Positions 59,002 to 64,000 of a stretch of DNA of 64,000 bases are shown here, piece after piece. This DNA is from Clostridia bacterium (lineage in GTDB: Bacteria > Bacillota > Clostridia > Oscillospirales > Acutalibacteraceae), in contig JAFURT010000015.1 of NCBI GenBank assembly GCA_017471765.1, forward strand, positions 59,269 to 123,268, in the 5' to 3' direction. Numbering within the stretch: the stretch's first letter is position 1; every line of letters starts with the position of its first letter. The notes under the pieces are model-generated. The model was not told the origin of the DNA. It worked only from the letters and a program-made list of their open reading frames with translations, and did not search any database. The translations under genes and the position numbers were made by a program.

Positions 59002-60333
59002 TCAAAGCCTCCTGTTATAGATTGCGTGGAGGAAATTGGCTACGCCGTCCTCCTCATTAGAGCCGATGACCCGGTCGGCTACCGCCTTGGCCTCGTCAGA
59101 GCCGTTGGCAACACAGAGTGCCAGGTCAGCCTCCCGGAAGAGGGGGATGTCGTTGCGGTTATCGCCAAAGGCCACTACCCGGTCAGCTCCCACCCGCTGG
59201 CGCAGGCGGCGCACGCCGTGGCCCTTGTCCGCATCGTCCCGACAGATCTCCAGGAACCAGTTGTCTTCCATATAGGTATCCCGGTACAGCACCGCCCGGA
59301 TGCCGGGGATGTTCTCCAGCTTCGCCTGCAGGGCTTGTTGTTCGGCGAGGGTGCCCTGGCAGCTGAAAAACAGCGCCGGGCTACTCTTGAGGTGGGTTAC
59401 CCGATGATAGTACCGCAGGAAATCCCGGCCGTCCTTGTCGGTGCGCCGGGTGAAGGCTTCCTCTTGAGGGCGCAGAGAGGTGTAGTAGATATGCACCTCA
59501 TCCCCCCGGCGACGGTAGAGCTGTGGCTCCCGGCCGGCATTACGGAACACCTGCAGCACTGCCGACACGGTGGGCGCCGGCATATCACAGCTCTGCAAGA
59601 TGCGGCGATGGGGCACATCGTACAGCAGTACACCCCCCAGCATCACCACCGGCATCCGGAAATGGATGCGATCCAGCCCCACCAGCTGTACGCCGATGGT
59701 GCCCCGGGCGGTGGCGGCAGAAACCATCATCCCCCGGGAAATCAGCCGGTTGAGGGTGTCTACCGTGTGGTCGGACAGGGTCTGGTCATCCCGGAGGAGA
59801 GTCCCATCCAGGTCGGATACATACAGGGTGCGGCGGCCACGCTCGATGGCTCGGAAAACAAACTGAAAATAGGCGGTGCCATAGTGGTGGAAGGAACGGT
59901 CGCCCAGCATGGCGATAAGCTCCTCCACCGTCACCCACTTGGTAGCGGCGACCTCTTCTTTCTGCAGACGCAGAGCGGTGGAATCAATATCCCGATACAG
60001 GATCCACAGGTCGGTGAAGGAGTTGCGCCGGCGCATACGGCCGCCATAGACCAGCTCGCCCGGCACGGTGCGGATGCTCAGCTCTTCAAACAGTTCCCGG
60101 CGTGCGGCGCTCTCGCTGTCCTCGCCGGCTACAGCACTGCCGCCGGTGGCGGCCCACATCCCCGGCATCAGCCGCAGGTTGGGGTTGCGTTGCTGGATGA
60201 GCAGACGCCCCTTGGAATCTGCAATCCAGATATGCTCCACCAGGTGATAGTCCCCGGCACGCAGAGGCTCGCCCCGGACGATGACACGCCCGGTGGGATT
60301 GCCGTCAGCATCTAATATTTCCCATTTTTCCAT
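59002..60333 (-). CDS. Nudix hydrolase fused to a HAD (Cof-type) phosphatase
   Basis: 443 residues from ATG 60333, 8 nt after AGGAGG. Residues 1-165 are a Nudix domain of the isopentenyl-diphosphate isomerase-like kind (WIADSKGRLLIQQRNPNL; Nudix box GSAVAGEDSESAARRELFEE). Residues about 168-443 are a Cof-type HAD hydrolase with motif I YVSDLDGTLLRDD, motif II SAATARG, and the late FGDNRNDIPLFREADLALCVANG. The fusion suggests a two-step hydrolysis in which a nucleoside-diphosphate-linked compound is split and the product dephosphorylated, but the substrate is unknown. Overlaps the CDF gene's ribosome binding site. Confidence 0.9.
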   Translation of the reverse strand: MEKWEILDADGNPTGRVIVRGEPLRAGDYHLVEHIWIADSKGRLLIQQRNPNLRLMPGMWAATGGSAVAGEDSESAARRELFEELSIRTVPGELVYGGRMRRRNSFTDLWILYRDIDSTALRLQKEEVAATKWVTVEELIAMLGDRSFHHYGTAYFQFVFRAIERGRRTLYVSDLDGTLLRDDQTLSDHTVDTLNRLISRGMMVSAATARGTIGVQLVGLDRIHFRMPVVMLGGVLLYDVPHRRILQSCDMPAPTVSAVLQVFRNAGREPQLYRRRGDEVHIYYTSLRPQEEAFTRRTDKDGRDFLRYYHRVTHLKSSPALFFSCQGTLAEQQALQAKLENIPGIRAVLYRDTYMEDNWFLEICRDDADKGHGVRRLRQRVGADRVVAFGDNRNDIPLFREADLALCVANGSDEAKAVADRVIGSNEEDGVANFLHAIYNRRL

Positions 60334-60423
60334 CAACCGGACCTCCTTTCGATCAATGTGATGAACGTACCCTTCATTATACTATTTATTCGGACAAATG
60401 TCCAGCGATTATAGAGAAAAAAT

Positions 60424-60450
60424 ACACGGAACCGATTTTCGGTTCCGTGT
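60424..60450 (-). terminator. Terminator of the scfA-scfB-decarboxylase operon
   Basis: Stem ACACGGAACCG/CGGTTCCGTGT, followed by ATTTTTTCT on the minus strand. Confidence 0.85.
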
Positions 60451-60454
60451 ACGC

Positions 60455-61795
60455 TTATATCACCCGACAATGGGTAATGCCGTAATAGGTGAGCAGAGCC
60501 ACCGTTTCCTCTGTGATAACCTCGCCGCAGACGGCGATGGGCACAGCCGGGGGACAGCTGACCGCCGGGGTAGCCAAGATCCGGCCGATGCAAGCCTCCA
60601 CCGGTAGCTCCTCGCCGGGGGAGAGCAGTGCCTGCCGGGGGGACAGCCGCCGCTTTGGCAGCGGCAGGGGAGGGGGCAATGTGCGGATCGGCTCCCGGGC
60701 CGGAATGGCCAGCAGAGCCGCTTCAAGCCGGTCGATGGCCTCGTCGCCCCCCTCCGGGGTGACCATGCATACCACATAGTCCGGGTCACTGCACTCGCAG
60801 TGGATGTGCTGTTCTGCCAGTTGGGCAGCCAACTGCTCTCCTGTATAACCATAGATTTTCGGTGCCAGGGTCAGTTTTAGCGGCTCGTTGCCAATAAGAG
60901 GCCAGCCGGCATGAGTCAAGGTAGCTTTCAGCGCATCCAGTCGGGTGGTACAGGCGGCCAGGTGAGCCGGATAGTCCCCTGCCAGCCGCGGATTAGCGGC
61001 ATCCAAGGACTGCAAAATCAAATAAGACGGGCTGGTAGAGGCAAACAGCGCCATGGCCTCTGTCGCCTGCTGTGCCAGCAAAGCGGGGGCATCTTTCCCG
61101 ATGTGCAGATACGCCCCACCGGTAAGCACCCCCAGGGTCTTGTGAGCGGAGTCACAGCACAGGTCAGCCCCCTCATCCAGCGGATGACAGGGCTTCGGCA
61201 GAAAATGCAGGTACGCCCCATGAGCGTTATCCACCAGGAGCAGGACGTCATGACGGTGGCACACTGTCGCCAAGGCAGCGATATCCGCCCGGTTGCCCAG
61301 ATAATCCGGGCTGGTGATATACACCGCCACCGGCTTAGGCTCAGCGGCGGCCAGATAGGCCTCCAGTGTGTCACCGGTTACCGTGCAGGAAAGGAGCGAA
61401 TCCCCCTCTGCCGGCATCAGCCAGTCCACCGTCACATCCAGCAGAGCGGCGGCGGTCATAAATACCCGGTGGGCATTGCGTCCGGCGGCGATGACCGGCG
61501 GACGGCCAACGCTTTTGGCATAGAGTGAGGCCAGGCACACCATCCCCCGGATGCATAGCGACGAGCCTTCGGTGGAATATACCGTTTTAGCCGTTCCGAA
61601 CAGGGCGGCGGCATTTTCCTGACTGCGGCGGATGATACCGGTGGGCTGATACAGCACGTCGGCGCCCTCTACCTCGGTGATATCCAGTGCCTCCACCCCC
61701 AGGGGGCCGTGGCCTTTGTGCCCCGGCATGTGTAGCCGTAGAGGGGCATCGGCGGCATATTGCCGCACAAAATCACAAATGGGGGTATCCATCAT
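60455..61795 (-). CDS. PLP-dependent Orn/Lys/Arg decarboxylase-family protein
   Basis: 446 residues from ATG 61795, overlapping the end of the SCIFF maturase gene by ATGA (an ATG at 61792 is also possible). Family group I decarboxylase fold: LRLHMPGHKGHG, TEGSSLCIRGMV, VDNAHGAYLHF, and the PLP lysine in CDSAHKTLGVLTGGAYLH near 219. It is shorter than E. coli-type inducible decarboxylases and matches the YaaO/SpeA class of Gram-positives. Substrate could be arginine, lysine or ornithine; the sequence alone does not decide. Confidence 0.9.
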   Translation of the reverse strand: MMDTPICDFVRQYAADAPLRLHMPGHKGHGPLGVEALDITEVEGADVLYQPTGIIRRSQENAAALFGTAKTVYSTEGSSLCIRGMVCLASLYAKSVGRPPVIAAGRNAHRVFMTAAALLDVTVDWLMPAEGDSLLSCTVTGDTLEAYLAAAEPKPVAVYITSPDYLGNRADIAALATVCHRHDVLLLVDNAHGAYLHFLPKPCHPLDEGADLCCDSAHKTLGVLTGGAYLHIGKDAPALLAQQATEAMALFASTSPSYLILQSLDAANPRLAGDYPAHLAACTTRLDALKATLTHAGWPLIGNEPLKLTLAPKIYGYTGEQLAAQLAEQHIHCECSDPDYVVCMVTPEGGDEAIDRLEAALLAIPAREPIRTLPPPLPLPKRRLSPRQALLSPGEELPVEACIGRILATPAVSCPPAVPIAVCGEVITEETVALLTYYGITHCRVI

Positions 61796-63162
61796 TCCTC
61801 CACCGCCCGGGCGGCCTCCAGCATGATGGCACATTCCATCCGCTTGCGGAACAGGTCACAGCCGGTGGCGTATACGCCGGTGACACTGCCGGTGGCGTGG
61901 TAGGCGTTGGCGGCACAGCCGCCGGAGCAGTACAGCTTTGCCCAGCAGTCGGCACACTCCGGTCGGGAATATACATTACAGGCGGCAAACTCACTCTGGG
62001 TATCGGTGTTGGTAACACCCTGCCAGATATCGCCCAGCTTGAAATCCTCCTCGCCCACAAACTGGTGGCAGGGGTACAGGTCACCCCAGGGGGTGACCGC
62101 CATATACTCGGTACCGGAGCCACAGCCGGACACACGCTTGTAGATGCAGGGGCCACCCTCCAGGTCGATCATGTAGTGGTAGAAGGTGAAGGGCTTGCCT
62201 GCCCGGCGACGTTCCAGCATCAGCTCGGCCAGTTGCTCATACTGCTCCTTCACCACGGCAATATCCTCCGGGGTGAGGGCAGAGGGGTCGTCAGGGGCAC
62301 ACACCACCGGCTCCATGCTTAGCTCGGTGAAACCTAAGTCCAGCATGGTCTTGATATCCTCCAGAAAATCCGGGTTCTGGTGGGTGAAGGTACCGCGCAT
62401 ATAGTAGTTTTTGCCGCCCCGGGCCTCCACCAGCTTCTGGAATTTCGGCACGATGCGCTCCCAGCTGCCGTTGCCGGCATAGTCCACCCGGTAGCGGTCG
62501 TGGACAGACTTCCGTCCATCCAGGCTGAGCACCACGTTGCTCATCTCCCGGTTGGCAAAGTCGATGACGTCGTCGTCAATCAGCAGACCGTTGGTGGTGA
62601 GGGTGAACCGGAAATGCTTACCGGTCTCTTTTTCGCGCTGGCGGCAATAGGCCACCAGTTCCTTGAGCATATCCCAGTTCATCAGCGGCTCGCCGCCGAA
62701 GAAATCCACCTCCAGGTTGTGCCGGGTGCCGGAGTTCTCAATCAGGAAATCCATAGCACGTTTGGCAACGTCCAGGCTCATGACAGCCCGGTCGCCGTGG
62801 TATTTGCCCTGGCTGGCGAAGCAGTAGGCACAGTTCAGGTTGCAGGTGTGCGCCACGTGCAGGCACAGCGCCTTGACCACACCGCTGGTGCGCTGTTTCA
62901 ACTCCCCGGCCATGGGGGCGAAGGTGTCGGGGGTGAACAACTGCCCGGCCGCTTTGAGTTCTTCGATTTGGGCGCATCCCTCCCGCACCTCGTCGGGGGT
63001 GACGGTGGGGTGCTTTTCGCAGATAGCGGCCACAATTTCCTCGGTAGTGTGGTCCTCGTACAGCCCGATGGTGTCGAAGGCCACCTCGTCCACCACATGC
63101 ACCGCCCCGGAGAATACATCCAGCACGATGTTGTAGCCGCCCAATTTATAACAGTGTATCAT
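61792..63162 (-). CDS. scfB: Radical SAM maturase of SCIFF (thioether-forming)
   Basis: 456 residues, ATG 63162 after AGGAG. An N-terminal RiPP-recognition-like region (MIHCYKLGGYNIVLDVFSG) leads to the radical SAM cluster C107-x3-C111-x2-C114 (CNLNCAYC), GGEPLMNWD, and a C-terminal SPASM domain with auxiliary-cluster cysteines (VSGCGSGTEYMAVTPWGDLYPC; CADCWAKLYCSGGC). Enzymes of this family (CteB, Tte1186 relatives) form Cys-to-Thr thioether bonds in the SCIFF peptide. The gene lies 75 bp after its peptide substrate. Confidence 0.96.
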   Translation of the reverse strand: MIHCYKLGGYNIVLDVFSGAVHVVDEVAFDTIGLYEDHTTEEIVAAICEKHPTVTPDEVREGCAQIEELKAAGQLFTPDTFAPMAGELKQRTSGVVKALCLHVAHTCNLNCAYCFASQGKYHGDRAVMSLDVAKRAMDFLIENSGTRHNLEVDFFGGEPLMNWDMLKELVAYCRQREKETGKHFRFTLTTNGLLIDDDVIDFANREMSNVVLSLDGRKSVHDRYRVDYAGNGSWERIVPKFQKLVEARGGKNYYMRGTFTHQNPDFLEDIKTMLDLGFTELSMEPVVCAPDDPSALTPEDIAVVKEQYEQLAELMLERRRAGKPFTFYHYMIDLEGGPCIYKRVSGCGSGTEYMAVTPWGDLYPCHQFVGEEDFKLGDIWQGVTNTDTQSEFAACNVYSRPECADCWAKLYCSGGCAANAYHATGSVTGVYATGCDLFRKRMECAIMLEAARAVEE

Positions 63163-63198
63163 GGTTATATTCGCTCCTGTTTGGAATTTCGGTCACAA

Positions 63199-63224
63199 AA
63201 AATGCCGCCCATGGGCGGCATTTT
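63199..63224 (-). terminator. Perfect 26-bp palindrome between scfA and scfB, probable attenuator
   Basis: AAAATGCCGCCC and its exact complement form a hairpin with flanking A and T runs, 13 bp after the SCIFF peptide stop. Partial termination here would favour peptide over maturase. Confidence 0.75.
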
Positions 63225-63237
63225 GCGGAAAACGGAC

Positions 63238-63384
63238 TTATTTCTCCTGGGCGTTCTCGCACTGCTGGTTGGCAATGCCGCAGCTGGTCTTGCAGGCGGA
63301 CTGGCAGGAGGTCTGGCACTCGCCGCAGCCACCCTTCTTGGCGGACTCGCACAGGTTCTTGGTCTTCAGGGTCTGGATTTTCAT
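63238..63384 (-). CDS. scfA: SCIFF (six cysteines in forty-five) peptide precursor
   Basis: 48 residues: starts MKIQTLKTKNLCESAKKG, then GGCGECQTSCQSACKTSCG and ends NQQCENAQEK. Cysteines at 12, 20, 23, 27, 31, 35 and 42: the family's six plus an additional one at 12, inside what would be the leader/core boundary. ATG 63384 follows GGAGGAG. Ribosomally made and modified by the adjacent radical SAM enzyme; the peptide is near-universal in Clostridia but its physiological role is unknown. Confidence 0.95.
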   Translation of the reverse strand: MKIQTLKTKNLCESAKKGGCGECQTSCQSACKTSCGIANQQCENAQEK

Positions 63385-63417
63385 AGTTACTCTCCTCCGA
63401 AATCTGATATTATCCTT

Positions 63418-63446
63418 ATGTTAGCACACTTTTTGCCAATAGTCAA
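63418..63446 (-). promoter_or_regulatory. Sigma-A promoter of the SCIFF operon
   Basis: Minus strand TTGACT (63441-63446), 17-bp spacer, TAACAT (63418-63423), 33 bp upstream of the scfA start. Confidence 0.7.
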
Positions 63447-63477
63447 CTGAAAAATCCATTGTCAGGCCGAAATGTTT

Positions 63478-63506
63478 GCATGACGGCGGAAAAATCGGCC
63501 AAACTA
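63478..63506 (+). promoter_or_regulatory. Candidate sigma-G promoter of spoVAC
   Basis: GCATG (63478-63482) and CAAACTA (63500-63506) with a 17-bp spacer match the forespore sigma-G pattern G(A/C)AT(A/G) and CATnnTA with one mismatch; no sigma-A -35 is evident. Confidence 0.5.
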
Positions 63507-63535
63507 ACCCCAAACAAACACAGGAGGCAGGATGG

Positions 63536-63901
63536 ATGAACATTTCTGAGAAAGAATACCGGCAGATGAGCAAACAGGCCTCTCCCGGCTCGCCGGTGGG
63601 GAAGGACTGTACAAAAGCGTTCCTGGTGGGGGGGCTGTTGTGCGGCGTGGGGGAGGTGCTGTTCCAGCTGTTGCGGCAGGCGGAGCTGGCAGAGAAGGAT
63701 GCCCGCATGCTGGTGTCCTCAACCCTGATCCTGCTGGCGGTGATCCTGACCGGCTTCAAGGTGTTTGATAATATCGCCAAGCACGCCGGCGCCGGTACGC
63801 TGGTGCCCATTACCGGCTTTGCCAATTCCGTGGTGGCCCCGGCCATTGAGTTTAAGACGGATGAGCGTGATATAATAGGACTCAGTCGGAAAGCCCCATA
63901 A
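63536..63901 (+). pseudogene. spoVAC: spoVAC, interrupted near its 3' end
   Basis: 121 residues from ATG 63536 (AGGAGG upstream). Colinear with SpoVAC through two membrane spans and the family signature HAGAGTLVPITGFANSVVAPAIEFKT, which ends at about residue 109. The family normally continues EG...GKMFTIAGPV with further membrane segments to about 150 residues. Here the frame changes character after 63860 and stops at 63901 (DERDIIGLSRKAP). SpoVAC is part of the channel that moves dipicolinic acid into the forespore. Either the gene is broken, or this is the edge of an element inserted in it. Confidence 0.8.
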
Positions 63902-64000
63902 CAATTTCGGGTGAGTATGATGATTTAGTCCACAATACACTATGGAAAGGAGCAAGTATTCAATTCACCCAAAAGGTGACTGCCACAGAGTCAGACAGTT
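63862..64000 (+). other. Sequence past the spoVAC break, possible left end of an inserted element
   Basis: AT-richer than the preceding gene. Contains GATATAATAGG, an isolated -10-like motif without a good -35, and an AAAGGAG site at 63943-63949 followed by possible starts (GTG at 63976) whose frame stays open to the window end. No gene product can be named. Confidence 0.4.

Noticed and set aside
63719-63955. Minus-strand frame over the end of spoVAC
   Set aside because: No ribosome binding site and it is antisense to a clearly recognisable SpoVAC sequence.

Overview
The window looks like a chromosomal segment of a spore-forming, gut-type member of the Clostridia, probably Oscillospiraceae/Ruminococcaceae-like. 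The evidence is a fairly high GC content in the core genes, an intact SCIFF peptide plus radical-SAM maturase pair, spoVAC, whiA, hprK, a glgB-glgC-glgD-glgA glycogen operon, BspA-type leucine-rich repeat proteins and a dockerin. Most genes have AGGAGG-like ribosome binding sites and many have near-consensus sigma-A promoters with 17-bp spacers. The genus is inference. I saw no rRNA, tRNA, CRISPR array or intact transposase.

Layout. 1-4803 (-): 3' truncated secreted subtilase with C-terminal leucine-rich repeats. 5050-7369 (+): a membrane protein and a polyferredoxin fused to a TlpA thioredoxin, convergent with 7422-15199 (-), a small lipoprotein and an operon of three large lipoproteins, two with TlpA domains. 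15568-20543 (+): PHP phosphatase, Na/Pi cotransporter, metY-metA methionine genes. 20684-29201 (+): polA and the glycogen operon. 29317-30573 (-): rhaA. 30697-38645 (-): an accessory island with a 1581-residue Rhs/YD-repeat protein, its AT-rich membrane-active tip, a membrane partner gene and a string of small orphan genes. Three copies of a repeat carrying a terminator followed by a sigma-A promoter precede units of this string. 38711-42395 (-): heterodimeric ABC exporter. 42570-44603 (-): LRR-cohesin-dockerin protein. 44845-47250 (-): uxaC and a LacI-family regulator. 47334-48598 (+): a complete retron (promoter, msr-msd RNA with a1/a2 repeats, reverse transcriptase, terminator) with no visible effector. 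48670-50271 (+): ABC-F ATPase. 50328-57670 (-): dnaE, whiA, murB, glucokinase and hprK, lacking the usual rapZ-yvcK. 57826-63384 (-): CDF transporter, Nudix-HAD fusion, PLP decarboxylase, SCIFF maturase and SCIFF peptide. 63536 to the end (+): spoVAC that loses its C-terminus abruptly at about 63860.

How genes work together. MetA carries the Glu111 that marks acetyl-CoA use and sits next to an O-acetylhomoserine sulfhydrylase, giving a coherent direct-sulfhydrylation route to homocysteine. GlgC/GlgD, GlgA and GlgB build glycogen; HprK and glucokinase link to carbon control. The redox proteins at 5-15 kb may form an extracytoplasmic thiol relay fed by the membrane polyferredoxin (inference).

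The strongest candidates for new biology are: (1) the Rhs locus with its insulated orphan-immunity array and a LexA-like palindrome on its promoter; (2) the effector-less retron; (3) the abrupt spoVAC junction, which may be the edge of an intervening element; and (4) a repeated, apparently unnamed domain shared by the three large lipoproteins.
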